From Sipunculus nudus (lineage: Eukaryota > Annelida > Sipuncula > Golfingiida > Sipunculidae): a stretch of 64,000 bases of DNA. The stretch is from positions 71,693,618-71,757,617 of the forward strand of contig CM049317.1 in NCBI GenBank assembly GCA_026874595.1. Reading direction: 5' to 3'. Each line of letters opens with the position of its first letter. Position 1 is the stretch's first letter. The position numbers and the translations under genes were made by a program. The notes under the pieces are model-generated. The model was not told the origin of the DNA and did not search any database. It saw nothing but the letters and a program-made list of their open reading frames with translations. Of this stretch, positions 24,401-38,100 are shown one piece after another.

Positions 24401-26134
24401 TTCTCCGGGTTTTTTAGGGATTCTCCGGCTTTTATGTAGTTATTGGAAACATGGTGAAAAGTTCTCACAAGAGTAATTTGATGTTCAGGGCAGGAGTTCA
24501 CGTGCTTCAAGCTGGCACACCTGCAGCGACTTCATGCAACTTACATCACTTAATGAGTGAACCTGTGGTACTGACACAACGGGTATAAATGGCATTAATA
24601 GATACCCCTTGTATAAAGTCAAGACTGTAAGGGTGGTTGTTTTAAATAATATTATTGATGGCTCATTTATGGCATTATATATTATTAATGATATCGCAAT
24701 ATCATGGTATATCACGATAAAATTTAAATAATTATCATGATATCATAAACTGAGATTGTCCAAACACTAGTGCTAGATGTGTCTTTGATTACCTGGGAAG
24801 TCCTTGAAAATGGCCATTTTAGACAGTGTTTTTAGCTCAGCAACTGAGATATAGGAATGGTGCTTTGTCCGTTGTATGTCCGGTTGTCCAGGCATCATTT
24901 AGCAAATCACAAATCATAACTACGGACCCTAGAAGCTTCAAAATGAACATCCATGGAGGTCAATTAATCTCTTTGGAAAGTTGAAATCAGGTCACTGCGA
25001 CCTATATCCTCTGACTGCTTGTAAGTGCCCCCCAGAATAATAAAAAAAAATTGATAAAAAACCTCCAGTATCTTAATAATTAATGCATGGATTACCATGA
25101 ATCTTGCCTTGAATGTTGACCATGACTAGCTTTGACAGTTTCCAAAAACTGGTGTCACCACCTGTATTTTTTCTAAAGTTAATAATTTTATTTTCTATTT
25201 TTGAGCAATTATGTCAGTTTCTCAGCTGTGGTTTCATATAGTTGAACATGTATATGTTTTGAAATTAAGCGAAAGTTTCAATGAAAATGGTTAGACGTCA
25301 GTTGCAAAATACAAATCCGGTCAATTTGAGGGAACCAAAAAATGTTTGTTTGCCATTGAATGGAGCTCTCAACTATTATAATTCTAAATGTTCAGTCATG
25401 CACATTCATAAACTGACACAAATGTCCTTCATCAGAGTTCAAGTACAATTGCCATATTCAATCATTATGATCAGTTTTTTTCTCTTAATTATTTCATGAT
25501 AATAATCTTGTCCTTGAAAATGAAATAAGTATTGGAAATTTTTGTGGCTTATGATTTGATAAGCTCACGGACACAACAGGAAAGAACTCCAAGGACAGTG
25601 TCATGTTGAGAATCTGTCTATGGAGAGAGTTTGGTGGCCAGTAGACTGGTGTTTTCCCAGTAGAAGCTGGAGTAGTTACACTCTGGAGTTGACGATGCCC
25701 TCATCCACAAATTGTAGTATGGATTTCACTTGCAATTTTATCAGGGTGGGTTTTAGTGGTTCGTCCAAGGTTGGCTGTTTTCCCTTGGTCCCCTTGTTTC
25801 TTCTGCCTCTGCTGCCCACTGAACAGCACCATGAGAGCTGTGGAGAATACCTCACATTAGTTATTATAATTATTTGTACAATCCATGTAAAATAGATAAA
25901 GTGTTTCACTGGCTAAGTTGTGCAGTAGTATTTACTTTAAAGTTAATTTAATCTCCTTTGTCTTCTGCTTTTCAGCTGGTGGTTGTCAACCTGGGCAGAA
26001 AAAATGTCCAGACGGTAAATGTGTTGACAGATTAAGAGGAAATTGTCATGAGTACAACTTACTGATATATATACAGTAACTTTTAGCTTAGCTGGCTTCC
26101 TGTCATGCTGATATATAAATAAATAAATAAATAA

Positions 26135-26188
<54 letters not shown>

Positions 26189-29100
26189 AGATTTATATTT
26201 ATATATACTTTTATATTTTTATCCAAATTTGGTAACATAACCCAAAACAGACTAAGGTCCAAAGTATGTTCCCATTTCAGCCCTGTGAAATAAACATAGT
26301 TCTGTGTGTCTTGGGCTTCTCTGTAATATGGGCAAATATATCATGTACAAGCAATATCCACATCAAGAAGGCCACTCAGTTAAAAGTAGTTGTTCTGTGG
26401 ATTTGCTGCTACAGTTTTAATAGGATAATTTTGCAAATAAGGACTGGGTACTTGGTAAATTGCTAATTTATACTCTGGTCTTGTTTCCTATGGTGATGGA
26501 CTCATTTTTAGCTCAGCTGACTGTAAGTCATCTGAGCTATAGTCGTGGTCCGTTGTCCGTTCGTTAACAGGGCATGTTTTGAAACCATGAGACCTACAAA
26601 TCCAAAATTTTGCATACTGTTAGATGTCCCCAAAATCTCCTACCATACCAAAAATTGGGTCACTAGGTCTTCATTCCTTCGAGATATTAAGGAAAAACCT
26701 CCATTTTCCCATAAAAAAAAGCCATTGTTACACTTCAAGGCTGCCTAATATCAAAACCACTGATATGTTTTTGATCATATTACATATTCATATTTTTCCA
26801 TACATTTTCTGTGAACATACCAAAAATTAGGTCAGTATTGCATATTGTTTTGAAGTAATGGACCCAAATATAATGCAATTTTTTTAAAATCTGGAAATAT
26901 ATTTACCTGCTTAACATAAGAATTGCTGAAGCTGGAGACTTTTTTTTATTAGGAATATAACTTTTTTTAATAAAGATTCAATTGTTTACCCAAAATTAGA
27001 TCTGAATTTTGCAAATTTTTCAAGTTATTAGCATAAATAAAAAATCAATACCTTTAATTTTGTCAAGCTTTGGCAACGGCACGTTTTTTCCCTTTAAGCA
27101 CTGTTGATTTAATTTATACAGCTTATATACATCAGGATTTAATCTTTTAAAATCTGAAATTTCAAAGGAATTTATTGAAAAGAGTAGCTTTTATTCAAGT
27201 TTTCATACACCATGTCAAGTGTTGTTTTCATCTAGCCCACCCAGTAGTACAGCCTTCACTTGTGTTATGTAACCCACCCCAGGCAGCTTGCCTTGGCTCA
27301 GCTTGGCCACTTCGAGCAGGCTTCCCCTCTGCCCTGCACTCCCCCACATCCCCCTCCCCAAGATGGTGCATTAACTAGATGAATGTTATAATATTCTGTA
27401 TTTTATTCATTCTTATTCTTGGCTATGCTACATTTTAGATTTTGTATTGTACCACAAGGGTAACAATTATTAAAGTGCACATATAATTGTGTCCACAAAG
27501 GGTGTGTTGCTATGAAAGTGTGGATATTCATCAGATAAGTAATTCCTTACTTCAGAAGAGTTAAAAACTTCACCAGGTGGGAAATTGACTATTTAATCAA
27601 ATAATAAATTATAGCTGAGATAGTAATTAGCACAGTGATATTGTTTGTCCCTCATTCAACCAACAGTTTGTATACTTTATTTGAAAAGATGTTTTTATTT
27701 TATCAAATTCACTGAATCTTTTATTATTCATACAGGATTTCTCTTAAAAGGACCTATTCACAAGGTATATTACCATATTTACCTGTGTATAAGGCGATCT
27801 TGTGTATCAGATGAGGGTCAGTTTTAGGACCCAAATTTAGGTAAAAATTATTTTCTGCAAATGCCCAGGAGGTGGCACCCACTAAGAATTAGCATGTCAA
27901 GAGAGTCTTCATTACAGGGCATTGACACCTTACTCTTAAAAAAATTGAATTTATTTTAATGAATATCTTCTGCATAATCTGGGGGAGATCAACCCAAACA
28001 CTGCATATCAGCGTCCACATCCACTAGTGGCTTAAGGTAGACAAGTGAGAGGGCACGAAACCAAGGCCACCATGTTACTCTGCATAACCAGGCTTCCTCA
28101 GTTATTATCCCATGTTAATCTTAAACTATCAAATTTTTTTTTTCTGGCCTATCCACCACAATGTCACAGTCACCAAATTTTTCTACAAAATATATCACGT
28201 TAGCATAAATGACATCGGTTACGTTAAAATTGATTCTGTTGTGCCAGTGTGGAAGGAAGAACGTATTAAGGTAATGTCCGAATAGAACTACCATGAACTT
28301 TGTTATTTTATGACATTTAACTGTGTGCAATTTCAATGCTACTGTATAGAAACCAGGATATTGATTTGGTTAATATTTTACAGATCATTTCCCAATTTGT
28401 GTACGCACCAAATGCGGGGTTTCATTTCAATTGTGAGGAAATTCATCATACATATGTCCCTTGGAAACAGTCCCTTTTTTAAACTTTGTTGACCTTTTAT
28501 AATACATTCATTTAATGACGTAGTCCAGTACTACAAGCCTATCAAACATGGCATGTCACTTCACCTGAAGTAGGGTCACTTCATATTTATAATTATTACA
28601 CCTTACGAGTTGTCTTGTATTGGAGGTGCCATGTGCAAGTCTCTGTGTAACGTATGTCAGTGTTCGAGCCAGCTGACTGCATCCACATTCACTGAACTTG
28701 TGAACATTTTAAGTGGAAATACAGCACCTTGTGAAAAATTCATCCTTGTTTTAATATTCATATTACATGCTACTGGATGGCACATAGCTAAGTTCCCAGG
28801 CTGCCTTGCGCAAGTGCTGTGTAAAACACAGCCATTACAGATCTTGTGTACATTGGTGAGCAACGCATGCTGTTAGTGGTATCGGACAATTATATATCCC
28901 TGCACAAATGTTTCAAGTGAATTATCAAGATATTTTTGGCAAAAAATACATTAAACTTAAATATTTTCAGGATTGGGGATTCCGTTTCAGTCTGTCAATT
29001 TCACGATTCCGTCCGCGATTGCAGAAAATCACTAGCTCTACTGTCAGTAGGGCTGTCATATATCAATTCTGTTAAAATCCCTGTGTCAATGCGGCAAAGG

Positions 29101-32100
29101 CAAACCTTTTCTTAACAATCATTTAACCATGTGCACATCTAAATCTGATGTATAAATGATAAATTCAAACAAAAACAAAGCAATGTAATGTTCTTTATTG
29201 AGTGTATAGTACCATCATACTGACATGATCACTGATATTCACGGCAGCCAGTTCGGCTGACGTAATAATGATTGCTGTAAATTATCCTTGGCGGCCCTAA
29301 GGTCACTGTAAAAACTTGTACCCTTGTATAAGACAGCCAAATATTTTTAGGATAAAATTTATCGCCTTGTACATGGGTAAATATGGTATATATATACACA
29401 AAATAGTATTTTCTCCATAAAAAAATTATGGTATCTGCCAATATTTTAGTTTAAAACTATTTACTTACTTCTGTACACAAGTAAAAAAAACAAGCTGCCA
29501 CTGGGCCCAATCAGTGGCTCAAATAGAACATAGTGTGCACACCACCCAGTGTCTGTTCTGCATAAATTCTCAAAGCAAGATATTTCAAACTTTCAAGCAG
29601 TGTATCTTCTTTCATAATTCTTCTCCATATTAGGGATTGTCATGCATGTGCAAGACTGGACCTCTGGTCACACAATCCTTGTCACATGTGGACAATGTTA
29701 CCTCATACCATAAAAATATATATAAAATAAGTGAATTTTAGAAAGTCCTTTTGTTGGGATGTTTCTGCTGGGACTTTTGTATACAGCCAAAACGAACCAA
29801 TACTGTGAGAAAAATTACACATAAATTTGCAAATGATTATACACCTTAACATGCTGCTTACACGGTGATATTTCTGTTGTTTTGATCAGCTGGTGAATGT
29901 CGCGCTGGGCAGAAAAAATGTAAGGATGGCTCCTGCAGATATCGCTGTCGTAAGTAATGACTTGCACTGATTAGCTAAGTTTATGCTCCTTTCATAGATG
30001 GATGATATGAACTATCATGGCATGGGCTTGATCTGGATCTCAGTCTGTCTGTTTATCTTTGGTGTTGCCAAGAATAACTTAGCAGAAATTTGATTGATTT
30101 CAATTAAACTCAGTGTAAATATTTACCAGTAAATTAAGTTGCCAGAGATTGATTCCAAGCCAGTTATGCTTATTTAATGCCATCACCAGATTTCATTTTA
30201 GCATTGCCACAATAGCCTCCCAGGAATTTAATGAATTTTTGAAACTTGCATGAATGTGTACCACCAAATATCTCACTGGAGTTTGATGCTCAACTGGGTC
30301 TGTCCATATTTTATGAGGCCATACATAGGTCATCACTGCATATTATACTTTCTTACAGTGCTTTAGTTGATAATAATCCATAAAATGTTTCATAAGATAA
30401 TGTCAGCTTAGCATTTTTATTCTGTAATCCATCTGTCCGTTTGGCTGTCTGGTCATCCAGTTATTTTAGCAGGCATCATTATGTTACTGTTGGAGATAGA
30501 AACTTCCAGCTTGACACAATGGCAGGTCTTAGCCAGTTCTCATAGCAAACCATAAAGTAGGTCATTGTGGCTCAATTTCTAGAACCTATGCATGTTTTGT
30601 TGTTCCAGGGTGCTAAGCAAATGCCAGGCATCATCTGTCCTAGTCACCCTATACAGTAAAACCTCAAAATTGTAACAATTAATGTGACCTTGGTAAAGTG
30701 GTCGTGTATTTGAGATGGTCGTCTTAGCTAGGTCTTATATAAAGTGGCAGAAAGAATTGGGACAGTGAACAATTGGTCATGATTTTAAGGTCTTCTCTGA
30801 AAAGATTAGTTGTTAGGCAGAATTTGACTGTATTACCCTAGAACCTCCCATATATGAATAATTTTGGGGACATTAGATTTGTTTGGATAATCAATGATAT
30901 GGATATACAAGGACAACCATTTTAATAAGTACACAGCTATTATATTTGCATGATTCGATCAAGGTTCCATTATGGCAATACTGTCATAAATGTCTCTTCT
31001 CCTGTTGTATAATTTACTTTTTAAAGAAATCATAAAATTTCTCAATAAACCCACAGCTTACAACTGCAGCCTTTTAAATTACCAGGCCTTGGAGTTTGGA
31101 CGAAGCCTCCATAGTTAATATTTATGGCATTTGTGTGCTTTAGGATAACCTTTGCTGCTATCTAGGGGTAATGATGAACATGATTTTCATGTAGTTTTGT
31201 TTCATGAGCTTGTGTCATGTCATTTGCAGCAAAGTGATAGATTGAACAAAGGCTAATATCACACCTAATTGAAAAAAATGATCAGCCCATTCAGTTCTTC
31301 CAAACTACTGAAGACACATTGCAAAAAATGAGCTCCTTTGTTTTCTGTTTTTTAGCTGGCGAATGTTCCTCATGGCAGAAAAAATGTCAAGATGGAAGAT
31401 GTGTAAGCAGATTTTCAGGACGTTGTCGTAAGTCAATTATATATCTACAGTTCTCTCAGCTCCCCTGTGAGATATTGCCATGGGGCAGCGTTACATTTAT
31501 TTTTTTTTTTTTTGGTTTGAGCTCATAGAAAGTAAGACTTTTGCCAGTGTTCTGGGCTGCAAAACAGAAATTTAACACTCCAGCGAAATATCCTCCCTGA
31601 TATTGGAGTTACAGATTAAAAAAAGTTTTTCTATTACTAATAAATGTTCCTGATAGGTGTATAGGAGAATCAGTGAGATTAATTACAGATATGATGAAAT
31701 ATACAGACACAGAAAATAAAGATGGAATAATCATACCTTCAGATTGCAAAGCTGCCTTTGACTCTGTGGATCAATCATTTATGTTTGTTGTCCTCAAAGA
31801 ATTTGGTTTTGAAGAATCTTTGATAAATTGGATTAAATAATGCATCATATCTTAGAAAGTTGTATTTTAAACAATGGTAAAACCACTAGGTATTTTCCAA
31901 TAGAACGGGGTTCAAGACAAGGTGATCCATCAGCTCCTTATTTGTTTATTTTGGTTATTGAAATTTTAGCCTGTATGGTCTGTCAGAATAGAAATTTAAA
32001 TGGTATTAATATCAGGGGTACAGAAATAAAGCAGTGTATATTCCCTGACGATTGCACATTTTTCTTAAATGATGAACAATCTCTCCAGCACATGATGAAG

Positions 32101-35100
32101 ACATTGGAAATTTTCTCAAAATATTCTTCAGTTAAAATGAATTAAGATAAAACAGAGATTGCCTTGATAGGTAGTTCAAAAGATAGAACACACCACATTG
32201 GTGACCATAAATGGGTTAATCTAAATAATAAAAGTTTGAAAATACTGGGAGTTCATTTCCCATACAACACACAGTTATTTAATACTATTAATTTTAGAAA
32301 GCCTGAGAGAGATTTTAAAGCAGTTCTTAACATTTGGTAAGGAACATAATTAACTGTCTATGGAAGGATTCAGGTATTGAAGTCACTGGCATTGTCAAAA
32401 CTGTTGTATATTTGTAACTATTGCACAATTCTAAATGGTTAAAGTTTTATAATAGATATACAACAGGTATGTAACAGGTTTAATTGGAAAGGAAAAGGAC
32501 CCAAAGTGAAATTTACAACAGCAATAGGAAATTATTATAATAGAGGTTTGAAAATACAAATTGTATTTCAATCATTCAGACACAGAGGATAAAATGGATA
32601 AATAGGTTACTGGATGGAATGTGCAAAATTTGGAAAGCTTTTCCATTATTTAATTTGGAAAAAATAGGTAGTATTAATGCTATTGGACATAATTTGAAAG
32701 TAACAGCTGTAACAGCTGATTTATAAATGTTCCAGAGACTGGGCTTCATTTAATAGTAATACCCCAAAAACCTATCAAGAGGTTTTGAGAGAGCTACTCT
32801 TGAATAATAAATATATTTTAGTTAACAAGAAGAGTATATTTTACAGGGAATTCAGTGAGAGTAGAATTAACTATTTATCTGACATTTTTAACAGTAATGG
32901 GAATATGCTTAAAGTTTAAGAGGTCTTAAGTCAGTATCAAATTTTACAAAAAAATATTTATTTCAACTGAGTACAAAGTTACCACTCATTAACAAAATCA
33001 TGGATTAATAACAAAACTATCTACAAAAAGATAATTGAAAAGAAATTAACTACTTCATCAGCATTATGTTTTCTGGAAGAATAATTATAAACTGGATGAA
33101 AAACTTTGGGGGTACTGCTTAGAAGCAATTTATGGGGTCAGTATAGATGCTTATTCCAGTGAGTTCCAATATAAACTGCTAAATAATTATTTGCCTCTTT
33201 ATCAAATTTTATTTAAATGGAATCTAAAGGATAATGATAAGTGTTCATATTGTGTAGAAACTGTAGAATCAGTACAACATCTATTTTATGAATGTAGTAG
33301 AGCCACTTCTCTTTATAACAGAATTTCTAAATATTTTTCTGACAGTAGAATAACATTACCAGAATGGGAACTTCATGTTGCTTTGTTTGGTTGTGTACCT
33401 GCTAATAAGGATAATTTGTTAGTTAAACAAATTTGGCTTGTAATGAGAATAATATTGTATAAAATCATGAATTAACTCATGGAAATTTAGAAAGAGCAGT
33501 TGTACAGCAGCTCCATAAATTTTAGAATACTTGAAAAAGTACAACCTTTTCTAAACATATGTGGTTGTATGTGTAGTTTGTGTATTTTCCATGTTTTATG
33601 TTTTCCAAGTGCCAAAAGGAATTGGGATAATGAACAAGCGGTGGTTATTTTGAGGTCTTCTCTGCACACAGGTAGTTGTTAGGCAAAGTTTATTACTGTA
33701 GAACCTCCAATATCTGAATAATTTTGGGGACATAAGATTTGTTTAGATAATCAATGATATGGATATACAAGGACAACCATTTTAATAAGTACACAGCTGG
33801 TATATTTGCATGATTCCATCAAGGTTCCATTATGGCAATACTGTCATAAACGTCTCTTCTCCTGTTGTATAATTTACGTTTTAAAGAAATCATAAAATTT
33901 CTCAATACACCCACAGCTTACAACTACAGCATGTATAATCTTTTAAATTACCAGACCTTTAAGTTTGGACAAAGTCTCCACAGTTGATGTTTACACATGG
34001 CATTTGTGTGCTTTACCATAACCTGTGCTGCTGACTAGAGGTAATGATGAACATAATTTTCATTTATTGTTTAATCATGAGCTTGTTTCATGTCATATGC
34101 AGCAAAGTGCAGGCGCAGATCCAGGATTTTTTGCAAGGGGGGTGGGGTGGGTCAGCAGGAGTAACTGAAAGGGTCTGAATAAAGACATGATTGGGGATTC
34201 TGCTAAGATTCCAATAAAGTAGAAAATTTATGGGGTTTTATTAAATATAGACAAAAGAGTAGTGCAAGAATGTGCCTTCTTGTACTATTTCTGCTACAGT
34301 AAAAAAATAAGAAATCCGTTTAATTGTATATATTGAACTTTTAATTCTCATAATATACATGCCAAAAGCTGTGAAATTCCTTGTTTTGATATGAGATGTA
34401 GGCTCTAAGCTTGGTAATGTAATGGAGAAATTAATCTATGTGTTTTTTTGGCAATTAAACGGACAGTTTCACCAACATTGAGATGTTTTAACTGCCCCCT
34501 ACTGCTAAGTAAAATGAGTGCTTCTAGATGCTCTTTGGCCCATAGTAGACCGCAACACAGGTTTCACGCACCTTACAGTAGAGAAAGACTGTTCTACTTC
34601 ACAGCTAGTCACCATGATGACACACCCAATTTGCAGAAGTGGGTGGATATTGTGGAATGACTGCTTGGAGTAGGCTTTTAGCCCAGAAATAAGAGGGTTT
34701 GGGCTGTTTGAATCTTCCATTACATCAAGCCATCTCCCATGCCAAATTTCCAATTGGGTCCGAAGATTTCCGAATCAAGGAAGACCTGGTCCATATCCTT
34801 TGAGTTTATCGACAATGTCAGATATTTCACCCATTGCCACAGTTTTGATTGCACAGGGAAGTAATGATACAAGGGCCGGAATAACAGATACTGGTTCATC
34901 CAGAAACAGTTCACCAGCTGTGCAATCACGTCATCTAAAATGGAATTGCAATTGCTACCATGAAATATTGGTAGCCTGGTATGTACACACCTTAGCCCGA
35001 GGCACACGCACTTCTGTGCTGATATGGTCCGCCAAACCTAATACTTCCATCGGTCAAAGTGCTCTTCAATCTCATGCCTAAGGATCTGATAGTCGTTTTT

Positions 35101-38100
35101 GACAGTATGTAGAAGAGAATATGCCCTCTTCATGTCAAGGTCTCTTTGCTGCAATCTTGTGGTTATCTCTCGTAGTGGATAAAGTACGTTTTTGTTGACA
35201 ATTTAAGACACCAATGTTTCAAATTCTCCGAACAGACCCGGAATTCCTTGAGCCTTGCATTTGGATTCTGGATCCCAGTTCTATTTTTGGCTAATAAATT
35301 CTTGGACCTCCATATCATCATTGTACAGGTGAGGGTTTACTTTGATATCACATGTTGTCGATGAAGTTGTCAATAGCCTCACCGTCTTCAACATAACGTG
35401 TCTTTTACAGCCCTTTCAGCTTTTTCTGATTGAAATCTATCTCAGTTTTTCTGGAAGTGAGAATGTCTATCACATTTTCAAAGAAACTTGGAGCTTGTGT
35501 GAATGTTTTAAAAAAAGATATGCATCATTGGGGGCAGTTATGCTATTTCTGATCTGCGGAAGTTTCGATGCAGGAGCAATGACCAAATTCAGCCTGTGAC
35601 TATTACATGGCATGTATACTGCCATAGGAGTGTCTTTCAGATGATATCAGAAGCCATACAAGCGGTGGTATCCTATAATTGACCTCGTACCTCATCTGGG
35701 TTTAAACCACATTCAACCAATTTGGTCTGAATAAGCCAAGCTAAGTGTGCGGCTGTCCCTCTTTCTGTGTACCTGAAATCAAGAATTCTTTCGTCGATTT
35801 TATCTACATTAATGTTCCCGTCGTACATAATAAACCTGACACAGAGTGAAAGAATGTATTTGTTTGCTATTATCATCAGTCAGTTCATCAGCAATGATGA
35901 CACAGAATATGGACACTTATCATCGCTTATGTTAGAGATTATGGATTCATGTACAGAGTTTCCAAGAACACTTAAAATTTCATTTTGCACAGTTTTTGTC
36001 ACATATGTAGCATTCGCTGGGCATGATGCCAAGAAGGTTTCAGTAAATCATCAGTTTTTGCATGGAAAGCTGTGAGCTCTCGGAGGTTTCCACGATTGCT
36101 ATGGGAATCTGCAGAAGGGTCATCTCTATGGCCATGCAAAGCCAACCCTTGGCGACCCAAATAAATTTTACAACCTGCTATCCTCCCAAGGGCCTTCTTG
36201 TTCATATCAAATTAAGTCTGAAGCTGCTTGTCAATTCTAACATCTATCCCATGTGTTGGGTTTTCTTTTACATGCATCCTTTGGGTGAAAGCCATGACTG
36301 CTGACTTATGAAAAGTATTTTGCTGGTGACAAAGAAGAACTCCATCTTTCCCTAGTGCCTTCCGAAAATCGCTTAAAGGTCTTTCCACCAAAACTCCAAA
36401 CACACAGCCTCTGCCACGGGGTTTTGTAGCAAAACAGAGTGCAAGGCAGACATTATAAGTTTCATCATCTCCTTCAGTAATCCCCTTTTAATTAATTACC
36501 ATTGAAACATGTAACATTACTTTAAATGCTTTGTCTTGAACAAACCATCCAAAAATTGTTGTAAGAAAATACATCTACATGTATATAGGGTAGATAATGA
36601 TTATTACCTCTGTATCTCAGTACCAGCCATTACTCTTCTCAACATTTTTAGCTCAGCTGACTATAAGTCATCTGAGCTATAGTCCTGGTCCTTTGTCCGT
36701 CGTCCGGCCGTCAGTTAGCAGGGCACGTTTTGAAACCATGAGACCTACAAATCCAAAATTCTGCATACCATTAGATGTCCCCAAAATATCCTACCATACC
36801 AAAAATCACTTCATTAGAACATCGTTCCTTCGAGATATTAAGGAAAAACCTCCGTTTTCCATAAAAAAAGCCAATGTTACACTTCAAGGCTGCCTAATAT
36901 CAAAACCACTGATTTGTTTTTGATCATATTTAGTATTCATATTCTTCCATACATTTTCTGTGCACGTACCAAAAATTAGGTCAGTATTGGGTATTATTTT
37001 GAAGTAATAGGCCCAAATATAAAGCAATTTTTTAAAAATCAGGAAATATATTTGCTCACTTAACATGAGAATTGCTGAAGCTGGAGACTTTTTTTAAGGA
37101 ATATAACTTTATTTAATCAAGATTCAATTATATACCCAAAATTAGATCTGAATTTTGCAAATTTTTCAAGTTATTAGCATAAATAAAAAATCAATACCTT
37201 AAATTTTGTCCAAATTTGGCAGTGGCATGTTTTTTCCCTGTAAGCACTGTTGATTTAATTTTCACAGCTTATATACATAAGGATTCAATCTTTTAAAATC
37301 TGAAATTTCAAAGAAATTGTTTGAAAAGAGTAGCTTTTATTCAAGTTTTCATACAGCCTTCACTTGCATTATGTAACCCACCCCAGGTAGCTTGCCTTGA
37401 CCCAGCTTGGCCACTACTAGCAGGCTTCCCCTCTGCCCTGCACTTGTCCCCCCCCCCCAGCTGGTGCATAAACTAGATGAATGTTAAAATTTTCTGTATT
37501 TTATTTTATTCTTGGACATGCTACATTTTAGATTTTGTATTGTACCACCAGGGTTACAATGATTAAAGTGCACATTTAATTGTGTTCTCACAAAGTGATG
37601 TATTGCTATGAAAGTATGGATGTTCATCAGATAAGTAATGCTTTACTTCAGAAGAGTAAAACTTCACCAGGTGTGAAATTGACTATTAATTCCAGTAATT
37701 ATTTATAGCTGAGATTGTAAGTAGCATATTGATATTGTTTGTCCCTCATTCAACCAACAGTGTGTATACTTTACAAATATACTGAATCTTTTATTTTATT
37801 TTGGTGAATAAAATTAAGCATGTACTGAAAACTCCAATGTGCAAAACTTTTTAATAGGGATTCAAGGAATAATTTTGTAGATGCCATGTTGTGGCATTAT
37901 TTTCTTTTACATTCAGTTTAAACATTTGATTTAAAAATAATAAAATATATGTGTATGCATAATATGACCCAATATGAGCTACAACCTGGATATATAATGA
38001 TTGCAACTTAGAATTCTAATATTTTAACTTATATTTTCAGTTTTTATATTACAAATTTATACCACTTGTAAATAAAAAAATGAATCAGATAAAAACTATT

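Larger units (their letters stand above)
20049..24770. mobile_element. hAT-like non-autonomous element carrying a nested tandem-core element
   Basis: It is flanked by a perfect 8-bp direct repeat TGCTAGAT (20041-20048 and 24771-24778), the target-site length typical of hAT transposons. The left end is AGGGCTGGGACGG and the right end TTGTCCAAACACTAG. Remaining host-element sequence is about 0.9 kb; the rest is the insertion at 20266-24094. The terminal inverted repeat is weak, so the family is uncertain, but the duplication supports the boundaries. Confidence 0.5.

Noticed and set aside
25620-25895. Frame of 91 codons ahead of exon 6
   Set aside because: No domain, no splice-site continuity with the gene, and an equally open antisense frame.
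31319-31528. Frame of 69 codons containing module 7 as a single-exon gene
   Set aside because: The flanks are intron: splice signals bracket the 72-base module and the extension runs into a T-tract.
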